Source of the DNA: Candidatus Rubneribacter avistercoris
GTDB lineage: Bacteria > Actinomycetota > Coriobacteriia > Coriobacteriales > Eggerthellaceae
Assembly: GCA_019115845.1 (NCBI GenBank)
Contig: DXCU01000007.1
Span: 1-53,085 of the forward strand
DNA: 53,085 nucleotides
Direction of reading: 5' to 3'
Below the pieces are notes generated by a model that did not search any database, was not told the DNA's origin, and saw nothing but the letters and a program-made list of their open reading frames with translations. The translations under genes were made by a program, and so were the position numbers. Numbering within the stretch: position 1 is the stretch's first letter; each line of letters starts with the position of its first letter. Below, piece by piece: positions 39,964 to 47,892 of this stretch.

Positions 39964-41258
39964 GCGAGGGCAACGTGGGCGCGACGGGTGCGCGCCGTCC
40001 TGACGGCACGCACCGCGTGGTCATCACCGGCATGGGCGCGGTGTCGCCCGCCGGCGTGGGCGTGGAAGCGCTGTGGAGGGCGGTCATGGGCCGGGAATGC
40101 TGCATCGGCCCGGTCACGCGCTTCGACACGGAGGGTTACGACGTGCGCATCGCCGCCGAGGTGCGCGGCTTCGACCCGACCGAGCACGGCATCTCCAAGA
40201 AGGAGGCGCGGCGCTTCGAGCGCTTCGTGCAGTACGCCATCGTGGCCTCCGACGAGGCGATGGCGCAGTCGGGGCTTGATCTTGAAGCTGAGGACACCAC
40301 GCGCATCGCATGCGTGTTCGGCACGGGGATAGGCGGCATCGACGAGCTGCAGAGCGGCTTTTTCACGCTGGCCGAGAAGGGGCCCAAGCGCGTGAGCCCG
40401 CTGTTCATCCCCACGATGATCGGCAACATCGCCGCCGGCAACCTCTCCATCCGTTACGGCTTGCGCGGCGAGTGCCTCAACGTGGTCACCGCCTGCGCCA
40501 CCGGCGCGCACTCCATTGGCGCGGCCGTGCGCGACATCCGCCACGGCTACATTGACGCGGCTTTGGCCGGCGGCTCGGAGGAGAGCGTGTCGCCCATCTG
40601 CCTGGCGGGCTTTTCGAATTTGGGCGCGCTCTCGAAGGCGGAGGATCCGGCCTTAGCGTCGCTGCCGTTCGATGCGCGGCGCGCCGGGTTCGTGGCGGGC
40701 GAGGGCGCGGGTGCCGTGGTGCTGGAGTCGCTCGAGCATGCGCTTGCGCGCGGCGCGAACGTGCTGGCCGAGGTCACGGGCTTCGGCTCGACGGGCGACG
40801 CCTACCACATGACGGCCCCCGAGCCCAGCGGCGAGGGCGTTGCGCGCGCCATGCGCCAGGCGCTTGCCGAGGGCGGCTTTGGCCCTGAGGACCTGGGGCA
40901 CCTCAACGCGCACGGCACGGGCACGCCGCCCAACGACTCCACCGAGTTCAAGGCGCTCGAAGCGCTCGTGGGTCCGGAGGCCGCCCGCGAGGTTCCGGTG
41001 ACGTCGGTGAAGGGCACGACGGGCCACACGCTCGGCGCCGCCGGCGCCATCGAGGCCATAGTCACGGCGCTCTCGGTCATGAACGAGAGCGTGCCGCCCA
41101 CGGCCGGCTACGCTGAGGCCGACCCCGAATGCCCGGCCAACGTGCTCACGGAGGCGCGGACGGGCTATGCGCAGAAGGTGGCGCTGTCGAACTCGCTTGG
41201 CTTCGGCGGGCACAACGCGAGCCTTGCCATTTCGCCGTTTTGCCGGACGGCGAAATAA
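39960..41258 (+). CDS. fabF: 3-oxoacyl-ACP synthase II
   Basis: A 432-residue condensing enzyme. The catalytic triad is Cys in NVVTACATGAHSIG, His in LNAHGTGTPPNDSTEF, and His in KGTTGHTLGAAGAIEA. RVVITGMGAVSPAGVGVEAL begins the thiolase fold after a short N-terminal extension. GGAGG is 9 nt before the ATG inside fabG. The C-terminal codons and stop lie in a hairpin (41229-41256). No fabH (initiating synthase) is in the cluster. Confidence 0.96.
   Translation: MSEGNVGATGARRPDGTHRVVITGMGAVSPAGVGVEALWRAVMGRECCIGPVTRFDTEGYDVRIAAEVRGFDPTEHGISKKEARRFERFVQYAIVASDEAMAQSGLDLEAEDTTRIACVFGTGIGGIDELQSGFFTLAEKGPKRVSPLFIPTMIGNIAAGNLSIRYGLRGECLNVVTACATGAHSIGAAVRDIRHGYIDAALAGGSEESVSPICLAGFSNLGALSKAEDPALASLPFDARRAGFVAGEGAGAVVLESLEHALARGANVLAEVTGFGSTGDAYHMTAPEPSGEGVARAMRQALAEGGFGPEDLGHLNAHGTGTPPNDSTEFKALEALVGPEAAREVPVTSVKGTTGHTLGAAGAIEAIVTALSVMNESVPPTAGYAEADPECPANVLTEARTGYAQKVALSNSLGFGGHNASLAISPFCRTAK
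41229..41256 (+). repeat. Perfect 9-bp hairpin over the fabF stop
   Basis: ATTTCGCCG (41229-41237) and CGGCGAAAT (41248-41256) flank a 10-nt loop. The stem runs to the first base of the fabF TAA. It does not have a T-tract. It may protect or process the mRNA. Confidence 0.55.
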
Positions 41259-41269
41259 GCCGACGCTGC

Positions 41270-41370
41270 GGCCGTCTGCGGCGTCCGATCTCGCGGCGAG
41301 GCCGAGGACTTGCGTACCGCACTACGCTGCGTCCGCGCCCTCCCCACGATCTCGGGCGTCGCAGACGGCC
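41270..41370. repeat. 101-bp imperfect palindrome, REP/MITE-like
   Basis: The outer 11 bases GGCCGTCTGCG (41270-41280) and CGCAGACGGCC (41360-41370) pair perfectly. Reading inward, about 30 of the first 40 positions are complementary, and inner GCGTA/TACGC pair with a one-base offset. This fills the gap between fabF and fabZ (41259-41457) together with the hairpin before it. Its length exceeds a terminator, and no T-tract follows. It looks like a dispersed intergenic repeat. Confidence 0.7.
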
Positions 41371-41457
41371 TTGCTGATTGACTACGCCAACCCGTGAGCT
41401 TGTTGTGCGTCCTCCGGTTGCATGGCGCGCCCGGGTGCCGTTGAAAGGAGCCGAACC

Positions 41458-41907
41458 ATGGACATGACGTTTCCCTGCGGCAAGGACGCGGTGGAGGCGG
41501 TTTTGCCGCATCGCGATCCGTTCTGCTGGGTGAGCAGGGTTGTTTCGTGCGAGCCGGGGGTGGAGGTGGAAGCCGAGCTGGACGTTGATCCCGACCTGCC
41601 GCTTTTTCAGGGGCATTTCCCGGGGCATCCGGTGCTTCCGGGGGTTATCATTATGGAGGCCCTCGCGCAGGCGGCCTCGTTCTGCGTCCTCGTCGAGCGC
41701 GGCGCGGAGGGGTCGATCGGGTTTTTGACGGGCATCGACGGCGCGAAGTTCCGCCGTCAGGTGGAGCCGGGCGAGACGCTTGTCCTGAAAGGGCGCATCG
41801 TGAAATCCTCCTCGCGCCTGGTGGTGGCCGAGGTGGAGGCGAGCGTGGACGGGCAGGTGTGCGCCACGGCGACGCAGAAGTACGTGCTGGCGAGGGCCGA
41901 GGCGTAA
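41458..41907 (+). CDS. fabZ: 3-hydroxyacyl-ACP dehydratase FabZ
   Basis: A 149-residue hot-dog fold dehydratase. It has VLPHRDPFCWVSRVVS, then FQGHFPGHPVLPGVIIMEAL with the catalytic His, and FLTGIDGAKFRRQVEPGETL. AAAGGAG lies 7 nt before the ATG at 41458; a 12-codon upstream extension is rejected. accDA begins 47 nt after its stop. Confidence 0.95.
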   Translation: MDMTFPCGKDAVEAVLPHRDPFCWVSRVVSCEPGVEVEAELDVDPDLPLFQGHFPGHPVLPGVIIMEALAQAASFCVLVERGAEGSIGFLTGIDGAKFRRQVEPGETLVLKGRIVKSSSRLVVAEVEASVDGQVCATATQKYVLARAEA

Positions 41908-41954
41908 AGGGCGCGTCCGGCGCCACGGCTTTCGGAGGTCGGAAAGGGCATGCG

Positions 41955-44525
41955 ATGAAGCAGCGCAAGCAGGACTACATCACCATCGGATCCGACGGGG
42001 CGGTGGTTTCCCCGGACGCGGCGGCGCGAAAGCCCGAGGCTCCGGACGCGGCGGCCGACGTCGTCTACCGCCTGTCGCGCATGGCCGCCGAGGCGGCCGA
42101 CGCGCTTTCCGTGGCGCCGAACGCGCACGAGGCCGCCGACGTGTCCGTGTACACGGCGGTGTCGCAGACGGAGCTTGCCGTGGCGGCCAAGCGTCCGGCC
42201 GACGGGGGGTCGGCGGGGGAGGGCGCGGGGCCGGTCGCCCTCGTCATGGCCCGCCCCAAGACGGCGCGCCGCCTGCTGCCCGCGGTGGCCGAGGCGGGGT
42301 TTTGCGCCTGCGTGCCCTACACGCAGGACCGCCGTTTCGACTCGCAGGTCAAAGCCGCGTCGCGCGCTGTATGCCTGGGCGAGCGCTACAGCGACGCGCT
42401 CTTCGCCAACGCGCATGCGGTGCTCCAGGCCGTCGAGGAATGCGGCGCCTCCACGGTGCTGCTGTGCGACGAGGCGGTGCCTTTGGCCGAGGTGGACAGC
42501 TTTTTGGCCCGCGCCGCGGCGCGCGGGGTGCGCGTGTACCGGCCCCTCGCGGCCGACGCGCCGCTTCTGGGCTGGGTGCTGTGCTCCACCGACAAGCCCG
42601 CCTCAGACGACGGCGCCTGGCGCTCCTGCCGCTCCTGCGGCCTCAAGTTCGACGAGGCCAGCCTGGCGGCGGGCCACTACGTGTGCCCCACCTGCGGCAC
42701 CTATCTGCGCATGTCGTCGGCCGAGCGCATCAACGACCTGCTCGACGCCGACAGCTTTTCGGAGTGGAACGCCCGCATGCCCGAAAACGATCCGCTCTCG
42801 TTTCCCGGCTATCCCGACAAGCTGGCGGCCCAGCGCGAGAAGACCGGCCTTGACGAGGCGGTGCGAACCGGCGAGGGGCGCATAGCCGGTTTGCGGGTGG
42901 CCATCGGCATCATGGAGTCGCAGTTCTTCATGGGCTCGATGGGCTCGGTGGTGGGCGAGAAGGTGGCGCGCCTTGTGGAGCGCGCCACCGACGAGCGCCT
43001 GCCGGTGATCGTGTTCACGGCCTCGGGCGGCGCGCGCATGCAGGAGGGCCTTTTGTCCCTCATGCAGATGGCGAAGGTGTCCTTCGCGCTTGAGCGCCAT
43101 GCCCAAGCGGGCCTTCCCTACATCTCGGTGCTCACCGACCCCACGACAGGCGGCGTGACCGCTTCGTTCGCCATGCAGGGCGACGTCATCCTGGCCGAAC
43201 CGGGCGCGCTCATCGGCTTCGCGGGCCAGCGGGTCATCCGCGACACCATCAAGCAGGAGCTTCCGGAAGGGTTCCAGACGGCGGAGTTCGCGCTGGAGCA
43301 CGGGCTGATCGACGCCATCGTGGAGCGCGGGGATCTGCGCTCGGTGCTGGCGCATCTGGTGGCCGTCCACATGGCCACGTCGCCCGAGGGCGCCGGTTGC
43401 GCCGAGCGCGAGGTGGGCGACTGCGACATCCTGGTGAGCTACGAGGCCGTGCGCGACAACCTGGCGAACGGGACCGGCACCTACAACACCGTGACCTACG
43501 GCGACTTGACTCCCATGGACGTCTCCGCTCCCGGTGGTGGCGGCTGGAGCCCCGCGCGCCTGCGCGAGCGCATGGCCGGCATCGTGGGGCTGCTCGACCG
43601 GGGCGACGCCGCCTCGCGCAAGCGCCTGGAGCGCGCGCTCACGCGGGGAGGGTTCGACGCGGAAGGCGGTTCGTCCCTTGAGGTGAACGACGCCGTTTCC
43701 TCAGCCGCCTTGGCTCCGGCGCCGGCCTCTGCCGAGGACGCCCCCAACCGCGCCTGGGAAAGCGTGCAGCTGGCACGCAACGTGCACCGGCCGACGGCGC
43801 TCTCCTACATCGACGCGTTCGTGGACGGTTTCATAGAGCTGCACGGCGACCGCGCGTTCGGCGACGACGGCGCCGTGGTGTGCGGCCTGGGCTGGATAGA
43901 CGGGCGCGCGGTCACGGTGGTGGCGGAGGAGAAGGGCGCGAACCTGCAGGAGCGCATCCGCCGCAACTTCGGCTGCCCCCAGCCCGAAGGGTACCGCAAG
44001 AGCCTGCGCGTCATGCGTCAGGCGGAGAAGTTCGGCCGTCCCGTGGTGTGCCTGGTGGACACCCAGGGCGCGTTCTGCGGCACCGAGGCCGAGGAGCGCG
44101 GGCAGGGCAACGCCATCGCCGACAACCTCATCGCGCTCGCCGGCCTGCGCGTGCCGGTGGTGAGCGTGCTTCTGGGCGAGGGCGGCTCCGGCGGCGCGCT
44201 CGCGCTGGCCGTGGCCGACCGCGTGGCCATGCAGGAGCATGCGGTGTACTCGGTGCTCTCGCCGGAAGGGTTCGCGTCCATTCTGTGGAAGGACCGCTCC
44301 CGCGCCCCGGAGGCGGCAGCCGTCATGAAGATGAGCGCCGCCGAGGCGTGCGAGATGGGCATCGTGGACGCGGTGATCTCCGAGGGCCCGGCGCCTGCGC
44401 ACGAGAATCCGGAGGCCGCCGCCGAAGGCGTGCGCGCCTACGTGTCCGCCGCGCTCGACGAGCTGTGCGAGACGCCTCTTGACGATCTGCTGCGGCGGCG
44501 CTACGAGCGCTTCGCGAAGTTCTAG
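41955..44525 (+). CDS. accDA: Fused acetyl-CoA carboxylase carboxyltransferase (AccD-AccA) with AccC-like N-domain
   Basis: An 856-residue fusion. Residues about 221-480 are the beta carboxyltransferase: zinc ribbon CRSC (225-228) and CPTC (244-247), then VFTASGGARMQEGLLSLMQM and TDPTTGGVTASFAMQGDVIL. Residues about 600-856 are the alpha subunit (YIDAFVDGFIELHGDRAF, GEGGSGGALALAVADRV). Residues about 95-197 align nearly without gaps to the first domain of biotin carboxylase: LVMARPKTARRLLPAVAEAG, YTQDRRFDSQV, SRAVCLGE, then AVLQAVEECGASTVL. The ATP-grasp and carboxylation domains are missing. Residues 1-90 are Ala-rich. GGAAAGGG precedes the ATG. No accB or accC is nearby. It makes malonyl-CoA from carboxybiotin carrier and acetyl-CoA. 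Confidence 0.92.
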   Translation: MKQRKQDYITIGSDGAVVSPDAAARKPEAPDAAADVVYRLSRMAAEAADALSVAPNAHEAADVSVYTAVSQTELAVAAKRPADGGSAGEGAGPVALVMARPKTARRLLPAVAEAGFCACVPYTQDRRFDSQVKAASRAVCLGERYSDALFANAHAVLQAVEECGASTVLLCDEAVPLAEVDSFLARAAARGVRVYRPLAADAPLLGWVLCSTDKPASDDGAWRSCRSCGLKFDEASLAAGHYVCPTCGTYLRMSSAERINDLLDADSFSEWNARMPENDPLSFPGYPDKLAAQREKTGLDEAVRTGEGRIAGLRVAIGIMESQFFMGSMGSVVGEKVARLVERATDERLPVIVFTASGGARMQEGLLSLMQMAKVSFALERHAQAGLPYISVLTDPTTGGVTASFAMQGDVILAEPGALIGFAGQRVIRDTIKQELPEGFQTAEFALEHGLIDAIVERGDLRSVLAHLVAVHMATSPEGAGCAEREVGDCDILVSYEAVRDNLANGTGTYNTVTYGDLTPMDVSAPGGGGWSPARLRERMAGIVGLLDRGDAASRKRLERALTRGGFDAEGGSSLEVNDAVSSAALAPAPASAEDAPNRAWESVQLARNVHRPTALSYIDAFVDGFIELHGDRAFGDDGAVVCGLGWIDGRAVTVVAEEKGANLQERIRRNFGCPQPEGYRKSLRVMRQAEKFGRPVVCLVDTQGAFCGTEAEERGQGNAIADNLIALAGLRVPVVSVLLGEGGSGGALALAVADRVAMQEHAVYSVLSPEGFASILWKDRSRAPEAAAVMKMSAAEACEMGIVDAVISEGPAPAHENPEAAAEGVRAYVSAALDELCETPLDDLLRRRYERFAKF

Positions 44526-44543
44526 GGGGGCGACGGTCGCCGT

Positions 44544-44761
44544 TTGCCGTCCGGTTGGCTTTCGGTTGCCGGGCCTTCGGGGGCGCTGCGTCTGTTGTTC
44601 GCCGATGCGGAGCCGGGCGGCACGGCTGCAGTGGTGTTCACCATCAACCTTGTGGGCTACGTGGGGTCGGCGGGGTTCAGCGGGATCATGGGCGCGCTGG
44701 TGGACGCGCTGCCCCTGCCCGCCGGCTTCGGCTCTTGGTGCGAGCGCGCTTTCGCCCGCCG
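44544..44761 (+). pseudogene. Remnant of a membrane transporter (MFS-like)
   Basis: The frame from 44544 reads LRLLFADAEPGGTAAVVFTI, then NLVGYVGSAGFSGIMGALVD and ALPLPAGFGSW. This looks like one or two helices of a major-facilitator protein, with the typical sequence after a cytoplasmic loop. There is no start or upstream domain, and the frame runs into the opposite-strand ade gene at 44762. Codon use is normal coding style. It could be chance translation, so confidence is low. Confidence 0.35.
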
Positions 44762-46570
44762 TCACTCTGCAAGCAGATCCGTGAACTCGAACGTCGTGCA
44801 GTCCACCAGGCCGCGGTTTGTCAGACGCAGCTCGGGGAGGCAGGCCAAGGGTATGAGTGCCATCGTCATGAAAGGGGAGGGCATCGTGCAGCCTATCTGC
44901 CCCCATGCCCGCTCAAGGGCGTGCACCTTTTCGCTCATGTCCTTTGCGGGAAGGACGTCCATGAGCCCGGCGACGGGCAGCTCCACGAGCGCGAGCACCT
45001 TCCCGTCGGCGACGACGACCATGCCCCCGCCGCAGGTTGCCAGGGTGTTAGCGGCCAGCGCCATATCCTCGTCGTTTGCGCCCACCACCAGCAGGTTGTG
45101 CGCATCGTGCGCCACCGTGGAGGCCATCGCCCCGCGTTTGATGCCGAAGCCCTTGACGAACCCCGCGCCGAACGTTCCCGTTTCGCGGTGCCGCTCGAAC
45201 ACGAACGCTTTGAGCGCGTCCTGTTCGATGTCGGATTGCAGGAGGCCGTCTAGCGCGGGCAGGTCGATCAGCGTTTCGCGCGTGCTCGTCTTGCCGGCAA
45301 GGACCTCGATCGCGCGGATGCGCGCGGCGCCCTTCGCGGCGGCGTGCGCGGGCGCGGCCATCCGGAAGGTCTCCGGCGTTATCGCGCGTCCGAGGCGCAC
45401 GGAATGCGTGACCCATTCCGGGTACTCGTAAGGCGGCAGGTCGAAAAGCGCCCGGCCCTCTTCGGCCACCACTTCGCCGTCGATCAGCACGCGCGTGACC
45501 CGCAGGTGCTCAAGATCGTCCAAGAACACGATGTCGGCGCACTTGCCGGGTGCGATGGAGCCTAGATCGTGGTCCATCTGGAAGCACTGGGCGCAGTTGA
45601 TGGTGACCATCTGGATGGCGGTCACGGCGTCTATGCCCAGATCGACGGCCGTGCGCACAATGTGGTCGAGGTGCCCGTCGGCCACCAGGGTGTGCGGGTG
45701 GGTGTCGTCGCTCACCAGCATTGCGAAGCGCGTGTCGATGCCGGTTTCCGTGACGGCGGCGGCGAGCGCCGGCAGGTCCTGCCAGGCCGAGCCGAAGCGC
45801 AGCTGCGCGTACATGCCCAGCCTCATTTTCGCCAGCGCGTCCTCGGCGCGCGTCGATTCGTGGCAGCAGCGCACGCCCGAGGCCACGTAGGCGTTCAGCC
45901 CGCGGTCCGTCTCGGGCAGAGAGTAGTGGCCCGTCACGGTCTTGCCGGCCCGCAGCGTCTCGGCCACTTCGCCGTGCGCGTGATCGTCGCCGGCCAGGAT
46001 GCCCGGGAAGTTCATCATCTCCCCCAGGCCCACCACGTTGCCCCAGCTCATGGTGCGGGCCACGTCCTTGGGCCCAATTGCGGCGCCTGTGTCCTCGAAT
46101 CCGGGTACGGCGGGCACGCACGACGGCGTGGTGATCATGGCTTTGAGCGGCGTGCGCCGCGCGTCGGCGGCCATGGCCTCCACGCCCTTGAGGCCCAGCA
46201 CGTTGCACACCTCGTGCGGGTCCCAGTAAATGCCCGTGGTGCCGTGCGGAACCACGGCTCGCGCGTACTCGCCGGCGCCCATCATGGAGGACTCCACATG
46301 GATATGCCCGTCCAGGAAGCCGGGCGCGATGCACTGCCCGGCGGCGTTGATGACCTGCGTGCCCTCGCCGATGCAGTGATCGGCCTTCCCGACGTAGGCG
46401 ATGCGCCCTTCGGCGATGGCCACGTCCATGCCGTCTTGGACCTCGGCCGTGCACACGTTCACAAGCCTCGCGTTTGCGATCACCGTGTCGGCCGGGACCT
46501 TGCCTTGGGCGACGGCGACGAGCGTTTTCGAGCATTCCCACAGAGGTTTCTTACAGAACGTGTTGATCAT
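44762..46570 (-). CDS. ade: Adenine deaminase
   Basis: A 602-residue amidohydrolase that deaminates adenine to hypoxanthine. Metal ligands and active-site motifs are GFLDGHIHVESSMMGAGEYA, PHGTTGIYWDPHEVCNVLG, GEMMNFPG and GHYSLPETDRGLNAYVASG, followed by HESTRAEDALAKMRLG and SDDTHPHTLVADGHLDHIVR. The C-terminal part has TVAHDAHNLLVVGANDEDM and CGGGMVVVADGKVLALVELP. The family uses a binuclear metal centre. GGAG is 6 nt before the ATG. It is monocistronic and divergent from the DUF523-GNAT gene. Confidence 0.94.
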   Translation of the reverse strand: MINTFCKKPLWECSKTLVAVAQGKVPADTVIANARLVNVCTAEVQDGMDVAIAEGRIAYVGKADHCIGEGTQVINAAGQCIAPGFLDGHIHVESSMMGAGEYARAVVPHGTTGIYWDPHEVCNVLGLKGVEAMAADARRTPLKAMITTPSCVPAVPGFEDTGAAIGPKDVARTMSWGNVVGLGEMMNFPGILAGDDHAHGEVAETLRAGKTVTGHYSLPETDRGLNAYVASGVRCCHESTRAEDALAKMRLGMYAQLRFGSAWQDLPALAAAVTETGIDTRFAMLVSDDTHPHTLVADGHLDHIVRTAVDLGIDAVTAIQMVTINCAQCFQMDHDLGSIAPGKCADIVFLDDLEHLRVTRVLIDGEVVAEEGRALFDLPPYEYPEWVTHSVRLGRAITPETFRMAAPAHAAAKGAARIRAIEVLAGKTSTRETLIDLPALDGLLQSDIEQDALKAFVFERHRETGTFGAGFVKGFGIKRGAMASTVAHDAHNLLVVGANDEDMALAANTLATCGGGMVVVADGKVLALVELPVAGLMDVLPAKDMSEKVHALERAWGQIGCTMPSPFMTMALIPLACLPELRLTNRGLVDCTTFEFTDLLAE

Positions 46571-46621
46571 GCTGGTCTCCTTTGAACGACGGCGCCTGCG
46601 CGGCGCGGGACCGACGGACCC

Positions 46622-46627
46622 ATTATC
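46622..46627 (-). promoter_or_regulatory. -10 element (GATAAT) for ade
   Basis: GATAAT on the minus strand, 51 nt upstream of the ade ATG. No -35 was identified. Confidence 0.35.
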
Positions 46628-46686
46628 CGCCTGCTGCGGGGCGCGGTTCCGTGCGGAGGAGAGTCTCCAGGCGGAAAGCGCAAAAC

Positions 46687-46777
46687 GGGACCGGCGGGCG
46701 AGGGGGCCGAGGGACCGGCGGGCGGGGATCGAGAGGTCGAGGGATTGAGAGGGCGAGGGCCGAGGGTCGAGGGATGG
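46687..46777. repeat. Purine-rich tract with nested direct repeats
   Basis: Within the 254-bp gap between ade and the DUF523-GNAT gene, GGGACCGGCGGGCG occurs at 46687-46700 and 46711-46724, and GGTCGAGGGAT at 46735-46745 and 46765-46775. The plus strand is almost all purine with runs of GAGGG. It lies directly upstream of the TACAAT promoter element. Confidence 0.5.
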
Positions 46778-46783
46778 TACAAT
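46778..46783 (+). promoter_or_regulatory. -10 element (TACAAT) for the DUF523-GNAT gene
   Basis: TACAAT 41 nt upstream of the ATG at 46825, directly after the purine tract. No -35 is present. Confidence 0.4.
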
Positions 46784-46824
46784 GCCGCAGGGTTGAGACG
46801 AATTACCGGGAAGGCGGTCTTTTC

Positions 46825-47892
46825 ATGAACATCGCGGTCAGCGCGTGCTTGCTGGGAGAGCCGTGCCGCTTCGACGGCGAGGCGCGGCCGTGTGCGCACG
46901 TGCGGGCGTTGGCCGAGCGCCATCGCTTGGTTCCCGTGTGCCCGGAGGCGGCCGGCGGCCTGCCCGTGCCGCGCCCTCCCAGCGAGATCGTTGCCGGCGA
47001 AGGGGTCCTGCGCGTGGTGAGCGCGGCGGGAGACGATGTCACCGACGCGTTTTTGGAGGGCGCGCGCAGAACGCTTGCCCGCGTGAGGGCCGAGGGCTGC
47101 TCCTTGGCTATCCTGAAAGCGAAAAGCCCCTCGTGCGGGAGCGGCGCCGTCTACGACGGGACGTTTTCCGGCGCCTTGACGGCGGGTTACGGCGTTGCCG
47201 CGCGCCTTCTGCGCGCCGAAGGCGTGCGCGTGGTGGACGAGAGCGTTCTGGCCTCTTGCCTGGCCGTAAGCGAGCGTCGCCGTCCGGGCGCTTTGGCGCC
47301 CCTGCTTGCTGGGTCCGCGGCGGAATGTCCCGCGCTTTCCACCGAGCGTTTGATCTTGCGGCCTCTGAACCTCGCTGACACGGCGGACGTGTTTGCGTAC
47401 GGCCGCGACCCCGAAGTGGGGTCCGGCGCCGGATGGGCGCCGCATCGGACCGAGGACGACGCGCGGTTTTTCGTGGAGGAGATTGCGTCCAAGCCGCATG
47501 TGTTCGGGGTGTTCGAACGGGGTTGCGACGGTTCGTGCGGGCCGTGCATCGGGTCGGTTGGGCTTTCCCCCGACCCGCGTCGGCGCAACGTCGATTGCCT
47601 CATGCTGGGCTACGCGCTGGCGAGAAGCGCGTGGGGCAGGGGGTTTATGACGGAGGCGGCGCGCGAGGTTCTTCGTTACGGGTTCGAGGAGCTGGGGATC
47701 TCCCTGGCGTCGTGCGCCTGCTATCCGTCCAACGACCGATCGCGCCGCGTGATTGAGAAGTGCGGCTTCTCGCGCGAGGGCGTTATGCGCGGCGCCGAGC
47801 CCGCCTTGGACGGGACGATGCGCGATCTTGCGCTGCACAGCATGACGCGCGCGGAATGGGAGGCGGCGCGGCGGGGGACGGCCGCCGGTTAG
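46825..47892 (+). CDS. DUF523 (TudS-like) and GNAT acetyltransferase fusion
   Basis: A 355-residue two-domain protein. Residues 1 to about 160 are DUF523, the family of TudS thiouracil desulfurases that hold a [4Fe-4S] cluster. It has SACLLGEPCRFDG (Cys8), LVPVCPE (Cys39) and KSPSCGSG (Cys104), three conserved cluster ligands. Residues about 172-355 are a RimJ/RimL-type GNAT, with LSTERLILRPLNLADTADVF, YALARSAWGRGFMTEAAREV (acetyl-CoA loop) and NDRSRRVIEKCGFSREGVMR. The ATG follows GGAAGG by 10 nt; an upstream frame is not supported. Together they might act on a modified base or amine. The partner combination is unusual; both active sites look intact. Confidence 0.85.
   Translation: MNIAVSACLLGEPCRFDGEARPCAHVRALAERHRLVPVCPEAAGGLPVPRPPSEIVAGEGVLRVVSAAGDDVTDAFLEGARRTLARVRAEGCSLAILKAKSPSCGSGAVYDGTFSGALTAGYGVAARLLRAEGVRVVDESVLASCLAVSERRRPGALAPLLAGSAAECPALSTERLILRPLNLADTADVFAYGRDPEVGSGAGWAPHRTEDDARFFVEEIASKPHVFGVFERGCDGSCGPCIGSVGLSPDPRRRNVDCLMLGYALARSAWGRGFMTEAAREVLRYGFEELGISLASCACYPSNDRSRRVIEKCGFSREGVMRGAEPALDGTMRDLALHSMTRAEWEAARRGTAAG

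Noticed and set aside
41270..41370. Intrinsic terminator for fabF
   Set aside because: The palindrome is about 100 bp, has mismatches and no T-tract, and fabZ-accDA belong to the same pathway downstream.
44529..44545. Terminator after accDA (GGCGAC/GTCGCC dyad)
   Set aside because: The loop is only one base and the T-run is three bases, too poor to call.
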